Program-made: the position numbers and the translations under genes
Notes under the pieces: generated by a model
Database searches by the model: none
What the model was told of the DNA's origin: nothing
The model's input: the letters and a program-made list of their open reading frames with translations, nothing else
Assembly (NCBI RefSeq): GCF_030151805.1
Contig: NZ_JASLCN010000480.1
Span: 1-15,232 of the forward strand
DNA length: 15,232 nt
DNA from: Fluviicola sp.
GTDB taxonomy: Bacteria; Bacteroidota; Bacteroidia; Flavobacteriales_D; Crocinitomicaceae
Direction of reading: 5' to 3'
Part shown: positions 1 to 6,982 of the stretch, piece by piece
Layout of the letters: each line of letters begins with the position of its first letter
Numbering within the stretch: the stretch's first letter is position 1

Positions 1-1
1 G

Positions 2-574
2 AACATCGCAACATTCAAAAACGGACTTCTAAACGGAAAGTGGGAATCGTATTATCCAACCGGAAAACCAAACGTATTCGGTTACTACAAAGCGGGAGAA
101 AAAACCGGAGAATGGACCAGTTTCTTCGAAAACGGGAAGGAAAAGGATATTTTCAACTACAAGGTCATTACCAAAAAATCGAAGATCAAAAACGGTCCTT
201 TGAAGAATTATGAGGTGAAAGAAAGTATCAAAAACGGACATTCCGTTTCATTTTCACAAAAGGATTACAAGAAAATTGAAGAAGGAAATTACAAGAACGG
301 CCAAAAAGACGGTGTTTGGTATACTTACTGGCCCGGAGGGAAAATTCCAAGCAATACGAATACCTACAAAGAAGGAAAACTGCATGGCAAAACAACCGAG
401 TTGGATCGCAGGGGAAATGTGATTTCCGAAACCGAATACAAAGATGGTTTGAAGCATGGAAAAATGAAGCTTTACGACAAACGCGGAAAAGTGATCAAGG
501 AAATCGAGTTCGAATTCGGGCAGCAAGTCGTGAAAACTCCCGGAGGAAGCAACGTGGAGTTTAGAACGAGATAA
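2..574 (+). CDS. MORN/YwqK-like repeat protein, 3' part only
   Basis: The reading frame is open from base 2 to the stop at 572-574, so this is the C-terminal 190 residues of a gene that begins before the window. It carries tandem units of the type NG-x-x-(N/D/H)G-x-W/K-x-x-Y/F followed by GK, for example FKNGLLNGKWESYYPTGK, YKNGQKDGVWYTYWPGGK and YKDGLKHGKMKLYDKRGK. These are MORN-variant repeats, seen in proteins that databases often label 'YwqK family antitoxin'. Such repeats form extended beta-hairpin sheets and are common in exported Bacteroidota proteins. No signal peptide can be judged because the start is missing. A TTG at 200 could be read as a start, but the repeats continue upstream of it in the same frame, so it is internal. 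The tail is basic and lacks a sorting domain. There is no toxin gene next to it, so I do not infer an antitoxin role; the function is unknown. Confidence 0.8.
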   Translation, partial: NIATFKNGLLNGKWESYYPTGKPNVFGYYKAGEKTGEWTSFFENGKEKDIFNYKVITKKSKIKNGPLKNYEVKESIKNGHSVSFSQKDYKKIEEGNYKNGQKDGVWYTYWPGGKIPSNTNTYKEGKLHGKTTELDRRGNVISETEYKDGLKHGKMKLYDKRGKVIKEIEFEFGQQVVKTPGGSNVEFRTR

Positions 575-706
575 GAAAAAGCAATCGCTTTTGAGAGTGG
601 CAAACGTCAGTGCAGCCATAATCTGAACGAATGACTTGATTCAACATCTCCCAAAAGTGTTTTGCATCAAATGATCTTTTTTCTTAAATTAAGTAAGAAA
701 GAAGGT

Positions 707-1060
707 ATGACAGATCAGGAACTGGGTGTTTTCGGAGAGCAGATGGCTCAACGATTCTTATTGAAAAACGGGTATTCCATCCGGAAAACAAACTACCGGT
801 ATTTGAAGTTCGAAGTAGATATCGTTGCCGAAAAAGAGGGGAAAATTGTCGTTGTTGAAGTGAAAACCAGGCAAACGGCAGAAATCGGAGAACCCTGGAT
901 GGCAGTCACCAAAAAGAAGCAACGACAAATCATTCTGTGTGCAGATCATTACGTGCAATCAGGGAATCTGAGCCAGGAAGTGCGTTTCGATATTATCTCG
1001 ATCGTTCACAATCAGTTTCGAACGAAGCTGGAACATATTGAGGATGCATTTTCGACGTGA
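707..1060 (+). CDS. YraN family (UPF0102) endonuclease-like protein
   Basis: A protein of 117 residues matching the YraN/UPF0102 family, which is related to Holliday-junction resolvase-type nucleases. The family core is visible: GxxGExxAxxFLxxxGYxIxxxNYR near the N-terminus, then EVDIVAEKEGKIVVVEVKTR, with Asp38, Glu51 and Lys53 forming a PD-(D/E)xK-like site, and a C-terminal VRFDIISI strand. The frame is also open further upstream, with an ATG at 671 and a TTG at 662. I chose ATG 707 because MTDQELGVFGEQ aligns with where the family normally begins and an AGAAAGAAGG stretch lies just upstream. The biochemical function of YraN is poorly defined; a nuclease role is inferred from the fold. It converges with the minus-strand gene at 1064, leaving a gap of only 3 bp. 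Confidence 0.88.
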   Translation: MTDQELGVFGEQMAQRFLLKNGYSIRKTNYRYLKFEVDIVAEKEGKIVVVEVKTRQTAEIGEPWMAVTKKKQRQIILCADHYVQSGNLSQEVRFDIISIVHNQFRTKLEHIEDAFST

Positions 1061-1063
1061 GCT

Positions 1064-1708
1064 TTAAAACCGGTATCCCAATCCGGTATTTCCAAACCAG
1101 TTCCAACTTTTCATCAAACGCCACTTGTTGTGGGATTCCCTTTCGGTCTGTCCGCTGTCTAAATTAGTATATGTTGTATTGTACTTCTTCCAAATCAAAC
1201 CGGGACCACCACTGATATTGAAAAATAATTCTTTCCATAAGCGGATTTCAAGCCCGGGAGCAAGGTACAAACCACAACTCCTGACCACAGATTCTGTGCG
1301 CAAATTAAACGCATAAGGAAATATCGGTCCATAAGTAGCCAGGTCATTCGGGTCATAAGCACCATCTCTTCGTTGATATCCGTGATAATAATTGAACAGA
1401 ATCGAAACATAGGGGCAAATTCTCCGAGACTTCACCGGGATAAAATACCGGTAAGCGAAATCCGGGTTTACAATCAGCTTTTTTTCACCCGATTCGTTCA
1501 CCAGGTTATTTATCTGCTGAAACCCAATGCGGACTCCAAATACACATTCGTGCTGTTTGTACTTCAACAAAAGGGAAGGAACAAGCCCACTGTTCGCATT
1601 TGTTTCCAACACAGTTGAAATTTGCACGCCTATCTCCATTCCTTTTTCCGATTGTGAAAATGAATAATGAGCAAAAGTACAAAACAAGCAAATAATGATC
1701 TTTTTCAT
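1064..1708 (-). CDS. Predicted outer-membrane beta-barrel protein (hypothetical)
   Basis: A 214-residue protein. Residues 1-18 form a signal peptide (MKKIIICLFCTFAHYSFS, then Q), pointing to Sec export. The mature part alternates polar and hydrophobic/aromatic residues in strand-like stretches, such as LVPSLLLKYKQHECVFGVRIGF, and ends in GLGYRF. A C-terminal aromatic residue after a short beta strand is the usual barrel-assembly signature of outer-membrane proteins. There is a cluster of Tyr and Trp, and single Cys residues in the middle. I do not recognise a specific family. It is transcribed towards yraN and away from the rluB-like gene, so it is probably monocistronic. It could also be a periplasmic beta-rich protein, but the C-terminal Phe favours a barrel. 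Confidence 0.75.
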   Translation of the reverse strand: MKKIIICLFCTFAHYSFSQSEKGMEIGVQISTVLETNANSGLVPSLLLKYKQHECVFGVRIGFQQINNLVNESGEKKLIVNPDFAYRYFIPVKSRRICPYVSILFNYYHGYQRRDGAYDPNDLATYGPIFPYAFNLRTESVVRSCGLYLAPGLEIRLWKELFFNISGGPGLIWKKYNTTYTNLDSGQTERESHNKWRLMKSWNWFGNTGLGYRF

Positions 1709-1794
1709 GGCAAAAAGCGGTTACGAAGTTTCAATCGTTAACGCTTTGAATATAAAGTTATTGCAGTGTACTTCTTACTATTATCGAAAAGCGC

Positions 1795-1802
1795 TATCTT
1801 TG
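1795..1802 (+). promoter_or_regulatory. -7 promoter box (TATCTTTG) for the pseudouridine synthase
   Basis: TATCTTTG matches the Bacteroidota -7 consensus TAnnTTTG at every fixed position. It sits 40 bp upstream of the ATG at 1842 in the 133-bp divergent gap. I did not find a well-spaced TTG -33 element. Transcription would start about 1808-1810. Confidence 0.6.
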
Positions 1803-1841
1803 CAGCGTCTACTGCGATAGTAAACATTAATTCTGCTCGTG

Positions 1842-2828
1842 ATGAACACAAGAAAAACAAGTACAGGGAAAGGCCGTACAACAACAGGAAGAGGTTCTAA
1901 GCCAGGTGGCTCAAGACCTGCACCAAGAACAGGGAAACCAGCTTCAAGAGGTGGAAAACCTGCAGCAAGCGCTGATAGCAATCGAAAAGAAAAATCAGAC
2001 GATGCACCAAAAAGAAGCACTCCAAGACCAAGACCGGAAGCTGGAGAAAGTGCTTCAAAACCACATTTTAAACCGAAAGTACGTAAAGGAGATCCTTTAC
2101 CATCCTTTAACGAGGATGCAATCCGTTTAAACAAATACTTATCCAATGCGGGAGTTTGCTCGCGTAGAGAAGCTGATGTTTTGATTCAGACCGGAGTTGT
2201 TTCCGTAAACGGTGAAATTATTACAGAACTGGGATACAAGGTCAAAAAAGATGACCGCGTACAATACGATGGTGAAACAATTAACGCAGAAATCAAACGT
2301 TATGTGTTACTAAATAAGCCAAAAGGATTTATTACTACAATGGATGATCCTCTTGGAAGAAAAACAGTCATGCGTTTGGTATTCAATGCGTGTAAGGAAC
2401 GAATTTACCCGGTTGGGCGTTTGGACCGTGAAACAACAGGTTTGTTGCTTTTCACGAACGACGGAGATATGGCTAAAAAGCTGACTCACCCACGGTATGA
2501 AGCAACCAAAATCTATCACGTTGAAACGGATAAACCCGTTCAAGCTGAACATTTGGAGTTGTTGATGCGTGGAATCGATCTGGAAGACGGACGGATTCAG
2601 GCAGATAAAGCCGAATATGTGAAAGACAGTAAATCTGCTCGTGAAGTAGGAATCGAAATTCACTCCGGGAAAAACCGCATTGTGCGTCGTATGTTTGAGA
2701 AATTGGGCTACGAAGTGGTTAAATTGGACCGCGTGCAGTTTGCAAGCTTGACAAAGAAAGATTTACCAAGAGGTTATTACAGACATTTGACTGAAAAAGA
2801 GGTTCATTTTTTAAAAATGACTAAATAA
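1842..2828 (+). CDS. rluB: 23S rRNA pseudouridine synthase, RluB/RsuA family
   Basis: This enzyme converts a uridine of ribosomal RNA to pseudouridine; RluB acts on 23S rRNA helix 80 in E. coli. From the ATG at 1842 the protein has 328 residues. Residues 1 to about 88 are a low-complexity, Lys/Arg/Gly/Pro/Ser-rich and surely disordered tail. An S4 RNA-binding domain follows at about 94-150 (RLNKYLSNAGVCSRREAD). The catalytic domain shows LLNKPKGFITT and the motif VGRLDRETTGLLLFTNDG, with catalytic Asp195; GKNRIVRRMFEKLGY comes later. The GTG at 1839 is directly adjacent and in frame, but ATG 1842 is the more likely start. The next gene begins 8 bp after the stop, so the two are probably co-transcribed. 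RluB against RluE/RluF/RsuA cannot be settled from motifs alone; the family call is secure and the symbol is by nearest type. Confidence 0.9.
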   Translation: MNTRKTSTGKGRTTTGRGSKPGGSRPAPRTGKPASRGGKPAASADSNRKEKSDDAPKRSTPRPRPEAGESASKPHFKPKVRKGDPLPSFNEDAIRLNKYLSNAGVCSRREADVLIQTGVVSVNGEIITELGYKVKKDDRVQYDGETINAEIKRYVLLNKPKGFITTMDDPLGRKTVMRLVFNACKERIYPVGRLDRETTGLLLFTNDGDMAKKLTHPRYEATKIYHVETDKPVQAEHLELLMRGIDLEDGRIQADKAEYVKDSKSAREVGIEIHSGKNRIVRRMFEKLGYEVVKLDRVQFASLTKKDLPRGYYRHLTEKEVHFLKMTK

Positions 2829-2836
2829 ATTCAACC

Positions 2837-3712
2837 ATGCACAAAAGGCTGTTTGTTCTATTACTTTTAGCAATGATTGCCGTTCCGGCGAATGCTCAGG
2901 TTCGAAAACATCAACGGAAAAGAAGTACCAATGCAGGTACACTTTTTTTCTATTGGGGATACAACAGAACCGCTTATACAAAATCCAATATCCACTTTAT
3001 AGGACCGGATTATGATTTTGTAATGAAAGGTGTTAAAGCAACAGACAGACAGCCGAAGTTTGGCGCCAACCTGTATTTGAATCCGATGAATATGACCATT
3101 CCGCAGTATAACTTCCGGATCGGCTATTATTTCACGGAAAAATGGGCTATTTCATTGGGAGTAGATCATTTCAATTACGTGATGGCTCCGAATAATGAAG
3201 TGGTGCTCGACGGTCATTTCGGAACAGGAGTTGATTCGCTTTGGCAAGGGAATTATCAGCAGGAATCTACGGTAGTTGATCCGAATCATTTTCACTACGA
3301 GCATTCCGGAGGATTGAATTACATGCGAATCGAATTGCTGCGTTCATACGATATCTGGGAAGCCGGAGACCGCAGGCAATTTGCCATTACGGGAAATGTT
3401 GGGTTGAATTTAGGCCCGATGCTGACAACAACCAATTTCAGATTTGCAAATGAGCAATCCAACAGGTCAACGGCTCTTTCAGGTTACGGAATCGGGGCGA
3501 ATGCCAGTGTTCGCCTGGAATTTTTCAAACACCTGTTCATCCAGGGAGAAGGCGGATTGGCTTTTGCACATCTTCCCGGAGTCAGAACACGTCCAGATGA
3601 CCGCAACCAACGAGCAAAACAAGCATTCGGATTAGCAACTTACAATGTATCTTTGGGATTGTTGTTCTACATCAAGACCAAAAACGGTTGTGATAGCTGT
3701 CCGCATTGGTAA
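2837..3712 (+). CDS. Exported beta-rich protein, probable outer-membrane barrel (hypothetical)
   Basis: A 291-residue protein. The N-terminus MHKRLFVLLLLAMIAVPANAQ is a clear signal peptide with an ANA|Q-type cleavage site. The mature protein opens with a basic stretch (VRKHQRKRS) and then shows the segment LFFYWGYNRTAYTKSNIHF, later IGPDYDF and NFRIGYYFTEKWAISLGVDHF. This pattern recurs in uncharacterised Bacteroidota envelope proteins that I remember only as hypothetical. Alternating-strand segments run through to the C-terminus, consistent with a barrel. Unusually, the chain ends in KNGCDSCPHW, a CxxC pair after the last predicted strand. It starts 8 bp after the pseudouridine synthase stop and has no visible promoter of its own, so it probably shares that transcript. 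No specific function can be assigned. Confidence 0.75.
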   Translation: MHKRLFVLLLLAMIAVPANAQVRKHQRKRSTNAGTLFFYWGYNRTAYTKSNIHFIGPDYDFVMKGVKATDRQPKFGANLYLNPMNMTIPQYNFRIGYYFTEKWAISLGVDHFNYVMAPNNEVVLDGHFGTGVDSLWQGNYQQESTVVDPNHFHYEHSGGLNYMRIELLRSYDIWEAGDRRQFAITGNVGLNLGPMLTTTNFRFANEQSNRSTALSGYGIGANASVRLEFFKHLFIQGEGGLAFAHLPGVRTRPDDRNQRAKQAFGLATYNVSLGLLFYIKTKNGCDSCPHW

Positions 3713-3717
3713 AACAA

Positions 3718-3785
3718 GTTCAAAAGGTTGAAGAGTTAAAAAGTTCATTTTGAACAAAAAATCCTGAGCTTGTCGAAGGATGAAC
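3718..3785. repeat. Intergenic inverted-repeat element with the CCTGAGCTTGTCGAAGG motif
   Basis: The 163-bp gap before lysS holds nested inverted repeats. GTTCAAAA at 3718-3725 pairs with TTTTGAAC at 3748-3755. GTTCAT at 3743-3748 pairs with ATGAAC at 3780-3785. ATCCT at 3761-3765 pairs with AGGAT at 3777-3781. The core CCTGAGCTTGTCGAAGG is a motif I recall recurring in intergenic DNA of many bacterial genomes. There is one copy here. The structure could act as a terminator for the upstream unit, but it lacks a clean U-tract. Confidence 0.5.
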
Positions 3786-3875
3786 AATATTAAATTAAAT
3801 ACTAACGAATAAAAAATAGACCTCAGATTTAAGTCCTATGTATCTTAAAATCCGGATGTCTTAACATCAAAAAAA

Positions 3876-5579
3876 ATGTCACAAGAATTATCAGAACAAG
3901 AAATTCAGCGACGTCAAACGTTGCAACATTTACGCGATGCGGGAATTGATCCGTATCCGGCGGCACTTTACCCTGTAACAGATTATTCGGCTACTGTCAA
4001 GAACCAGTTCGAAGAAGGAAAAACAGTTTGTCTGGCAGGTCGTATGTTGAGTCAGCGCGTAATGGGAAAGGCTTCTTTTGCTGAAATACAAGATTCGGAA
4101 GGAAGAATTCAGGTCTATTTTAACCGCGACGAAATTTGTCCGGGAGAAGACAAATCACTTTACAACGATTTATTCAAAAAGTGGTTGGATCTGGGTGATT
4201 TCATCGGAGTGAAAGGAGAAGTTTTCAAAACGCAGGTAGGAGAAGTTTCCGTCAATGTGAAAGAATTTACCTTGTTGAGTAAATCACTGAAACCGCTTCC
4301 GCTTCCTAAAACGGATGCTGAAGGACATGTTCACGATGCATTTACCGATCCGGAAATGCGTTACCGCCAGCGCTATGTTGATTTGGTCGTAAATCCGCAG
4401 GTGAAAGAAGTGTTCGTAAAACGCACGAAGTTGTTTTCTGCGATGCGTAATTTCTTCAATGATGCAGGATACATGGAGGTTGAAACTCCCATTTTACAAG
4501 CAATTCCGGGTGGTGCTTCTGCCCGTCCGTTTATTACACATCACAATGCTTTGGACATTCCGCTTTACATGCGTATTGCGAATGAATTGTACCTGAAGCG
4601 ATTGATCGTTGGTGGTTTTGACGGTGTTTACGAGTTTTCTAAAAACTTCCGCAACGAAGGAATGGACCGTACACACAATCCGGAGTTTACTGCGATGGAA
4701 ATTTATGTTTCCTACAAAGATTACAACTGGATGATGGATTTCGCCGAGCGTTTGCTGGAACATTGTGCAACTGCCGTAAACGGAACTCCGGAATGTACTT
4801 TCGGAGAACACAGTATCAGCTTCAAAGCTCCTTACAAGCGCGTAACGATGCGTCAATCAATCATTGATTTCACCGGTTTTGATATCGACGGAAAATCGGA
4901 AGAGGAATTGAGAGCAGCTGCTAAAGGAATGGGAATTGCTGTGGATGAAACCATGGGTAAAGGAAAATTGATTGATGAGATCTTCGGTGAAAAATGTGAA
5001 GGAAATTACATTCAGCCGACTTTCATTATTGATTATCCGAAAGAAATGTCGCCATTGTGTAAATCACACCGCGATAATCCTGAATTGACAGAACGTTTCG
5101 AATTAATGGTTTGTGGTAAAGAGATCGCAAATGCTTATTCAGAACTGAATGATCCGATTGATCAGCGTGAGCGTTTTGAAGACCAGGTACGGCTTTCTGA
5201 AAAAGGAGATGATGAAGCAAACGGGTTGATTGACCAGGATTTCCTGCGTGCTTTGGAATACGGAATGCCACCGACTTCCGGAATGGGAATCGGGATGGAT
5301 CGTTTGATCATGTATCTGACGAATAATCCTTCTATCCAGGAAGTATTGTTCTTCCCTCAGATGCGCCCGGAAAAAACAGTTAAGGTGGTTTTGAACGAGC
5401 ATGAGCAATTGATCTTCGATATCATGCAGCGTGAAAAAACCATGAACTTATTGAGTTTGAAAGAATCCGTGAATTTGAGTAATAAGGCCTGGGATACAAG
5501 TATCAAGGGTTTAACAAAACACGGTTTATTGAAAGTAACCAAAACGGATGAAACCCTCATTGTTGACCTGGTTAACTAA
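3876..5579 (+). CDS. lysS: Lysyl-tRNA synthetase, class II
   Basis: LysRS charges tRNA-Lys with lysine in the cytoplasm, using ATP. The 567-residue protein has an N-terminal OB-fold anticodon-binding domain (about 45-155, including CLAGRMLSQRVMGKASFAEIQD). The class II catalytic core follows: motif 1 around residue 200 (MEVETPILQAIPGGASARPF), motif 2 at 257-280 (NFRNEGMDRTHNPEF, with Arg259) and motif 3 from 469 (GMGIGMDRLIMYLTN, with Arg476). The core ends near residue 500, where E. coli LysS stops; about 70 further residues form a charged, helix-rich extension, a layout common in Bacteroidota LysS. The ATG at 3876 follows an A-rich tract; the next upstream ATG (3856) runs into a stop. It is flanked by a repeat element upstream and a strong terminator downstream, so it is probably a single-gene transcript. 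Confidence 0.97.
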   Translation: MSQELSEQEIQRRQTLQHLRDAGIDPYPAALYPVTDYSATVKNQFEEGKTVCLAGRMLSQRVMGKASFAEIQDSEGRIQVYFNRDEICPGEDKSLYNDLFKKWLDLGDFIGVKGEVFKTQVGEVSVNVKEFTLLSKSLKPLPLPKTDAEGHVHDAFTDPEMRYRQRYVDLVVNPQVKEVFVKRTKLFSAMRNFFNDAGYMEVETPILQAIPGGASARPFITHHNALDIPLYMRIANELYLKRLIVGGFDGVYEFSKNFRNEGMDRTHNPEFTAMEIYVSYKDYNWMMDFAERLLEHCATAVNGTPECTFGEHSISFKAPYKRVTMRQSIIDFTGFDIDGKSEEELRAAAKGMGIAVDETMGKGKLIDEIFGEKCEGNYIQPTFIIDYPKEMSPLCKSHRDNPELTERFELMVCGKEIANAYSELNDPIDQRERFEDQVRLSEKGDDEANGLIDQDFLRALEYGMPPTSGMGIGMDRLIMYLTNNPSIQEVLFFPQMRPEKTVKVVLNEHEQLIFDIMQREKTMNLLSLKESVNLSNKAWDTSIKGLTKHGLLKVTKTDETLIVDLVN

Positions 5580-5589
5580 ATTGCATTTG

Positions 5590-5627
5590 AAAAACCGTTC
5601 TCCGAAAAATCAGGGAACGGTTTTTGC
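5590..5627 (+). terminator. Rho-independent terminator after lysS
   Basis: A perfect 11-bp stem, AAAAACCGTTC (5590-5600) with GAACGGTTTTT (5615-5625), encloses a 14-nt loop and ends in a T-run. It begins 11 bp after the lysS stop. The A-rich left arm would let it work in both directions, although the next gene is on the same strand. Confidence 0.85.
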
Positions 5628-5655
5628 TTTATGACAACACTAAAATAAGCCACGT

Positions 5656-6843
5656 ATGCAAACACGCATCTTCCTTCTTTTGCTTCTGACCGCGTTCAGT
5701 TCTTTTGCTTCCGTCCAGTATACCCTGCAGGGAACAATCGGGAAAGCAAAAATCTACATGAAATTTGAAGACTACACGATGGATTATCCCAAAGATGAGC
5801 CGCGAATTACGGATATGCGTTATTTCTACCAATCATCATTAAAAGATATCGTTTTGGAAGGTTTCCGGAACAAGAATACTTTTGTCTTTTATTTTGATAA
5901 AGATGAGAACGGTTTCAAGGAAAAGTTCACACTGATCAAATCAAACAACACATTCAGCGGAACCTGGGAAAACGGCAAAGGCAAAAAGATTCCGGTGAAA
6001 TTGACTCCAATTGTTCCTGAAGATGCTACCAATCCCTACAATCATATTCCATTCATAAAAGAATACCGGACAACCGATTTATACGAATACGCACGTTCCG
6101 GATTTCTTCAGCTCCAGGACGATTCCACTAGTTTGTTATCCGGAAAAAACCTGCGTTGGGTTCATGAAAAACACGGTAATACCTATGGATTCTATCTGAG
6201 CTCCGATTTCGATCCGGCGGTTCAGAAACGCATCAATCCCAAACTGGAAGAAATTCTGATTCGGAACGCCATGGATCAATTGGGCTGCTCTTCAAGTTTT
6301 GACTATAGTTCCGGTGGAAATATCGAATATACCATTACACCGAATTTCCTGGATAAGAACCTGCTGAGTTTCACGATCTGGTCCTCCTATTACTGTGGTG
6401 GCGCTCACCCCGATTTCGGAAAAACAGGCTATTTATTTGACCTGAATACCGGGAAGGATTATTCGCTGGAAGATATCCTGACATTTGATCCTTCTGCCGT
6501 AAAGTATGAAGAAAACTCAAATTCTGAACAGTTTTCAAAATTCACAACTTATCGCACAACTTATTTTGCGCCCAAAATCATCGAACTGTTGCTGGATGAT
6601 AAACAAATTTACCCGGCAGAAGCAGGAAATGCTAACGAAGAAGAAGATTCCTGTAATGAGTTGTACCTGCAGCCAGATAGCTGGACTTTTGCGGGTTGGG
6701 AATTTACAGGAAAAGGAATTGTATTCTATGCATCTGTTTTCAGAGCTGCTAGAGCATGTGAAACAGAGGGTTTTCTGATTTCATTTGACAAGCTGCAACC
6801 GTTTAAAAGCAAGGAGTTCCCTTACGCTTTTCCAAAAATCTGA
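5656..6843 (+). CDS. Exported DUF3298-like protein (hypothetical)
   Basis: A 395-residue protein with a signal peptide at 1-19 (MQTRIFLLLLLTAFSSFAS). The N-terminal third (about 20-115) is a beta-rich segment that resembles small lipocalin-like or MORN-like strands: QYTLQGTIGKAKIYMKF, then NNTFSGTWENGKGKKIPVKL. The C-terminal half contains YYCGGAHPDFGKTGYLFDLNTGKDYSLEDIL from Tyr245, with the invariant-looking GGAHP of DUF3298 domains as found in RsiV-like anti-sigma factors and other exported proteins. There are several Cys residues (for example in SCNELYLQPDSW and RACETEGF) that could form disulphides in the periplasm. No membrane anchor or sorting domain is seen, so it is probably periplasmic or secreted. 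It follows the lysS terminator by about 30 bp and is likely transcribed alone. The DUF3298 match is from motif recognition only. Confidence 0.75.
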   Translation: MQTRIFLLLLLTAFSSFASVQYTLQGTIGKAKIYMKFEDYTMDYPKDEPRITDMRYFYQSSLKDIVLEGFRNKNTFVFYFDKDENGFKEKFTLIKSNNTFSGTWENGKGKKIPVKLTPIVPEDATNPYNHIPFIKEYRTTDLYEYARSGFLQLQDDSTSLLSGKNLRWVHEKHGNTYGFYLSSDFDPAVQKRINPKLEEILIRNAMDQLGCSSSFDYSSGGNIEYTITPNFLDKNLLSFTIWSSYYCGGAHPDFGKTGYLFDLNTGKDYSLEDILTFDPSAVKYEENSNSEQFSKFTTYRTTYFAPKIIELLLDDKQIYPAEAGNANEEEDSCNELYLQPDSWTFAGWEFTGKGIVFYASVFRAARACETEGFLISFDKLQPFKSKEFPYAFPKI

Positions 6844-6884
6844 TCCTGTTTTATCTTCATTAGGATTTCAAGCATTACCGCCTC

Positions 6885-6910
6885 TGTGGATAAGTGCACG
6901 CTTATCCACA
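6885..6910. promoter_or_regulatory. Inverted pair of perfect DnaA boxes
   Basis: TGTGGATAAG (6885-6894) and CTTATCCACA (6901-6910) form a perfect 10-bp inverted repeat around TGCACG. Each arm contains the complete consensus DnaA box TTATCCACA: on the minus strand at 6885-6893 and on the plus strand at 6902-6910. There is no T-run after it, so it does not look like a terminator. AT-rich DNA begins about 10 bp to the right. The sequence match is certain; binding by DnaA is inferred. Confidence 0.6.
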
Positions 6911-6932
6911 TCTTACCCGGGTAATTAATTTA

Positions 6933-6982
6933 TTTGTGAAAATTCAAAATAAACCACGAAAATTCAACAAAATTTTCACAAA
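6933..6982. repeat. 12-bp inverted repeat with internal 20-bp-spaced direct repeat
   Basis: TTTGTGAAAATT (6933-6944) and AATTTTCACAAA (6971-6982) are perfect inverse copies separated by 26 bp. Within them GAAAATTCAA occurs at 6938-6947 and again at 6958-6967, exactly 20 bp apart, about two helical turns. The arrangement suggests binding sites on one face of the helix, or an unwinding element. Confidence 0.6.

Noticed and set aside
254..619. A 121-residue minus-strand frame near the window start.
   Set aside because: It is antisense to the MORN repeat gene, whose repeats are unambiguous.
1906..2130. A 74-residue plus-strand frame with coiled-coil-like Gln/Glu/Leu content inside the rluB-like gene.
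   Set aside because: It overlaps the low-complexity N-terminus of a well-supported gene and its composition follows from that region's repetitive codons; there is no start signal of its own.
6885..6910. Reading the 10-bp hairpin as a terminator of the gene ending at 6843.
   Set aside because: No T-run follows either arm, and the arms are exact DnaA boxes.
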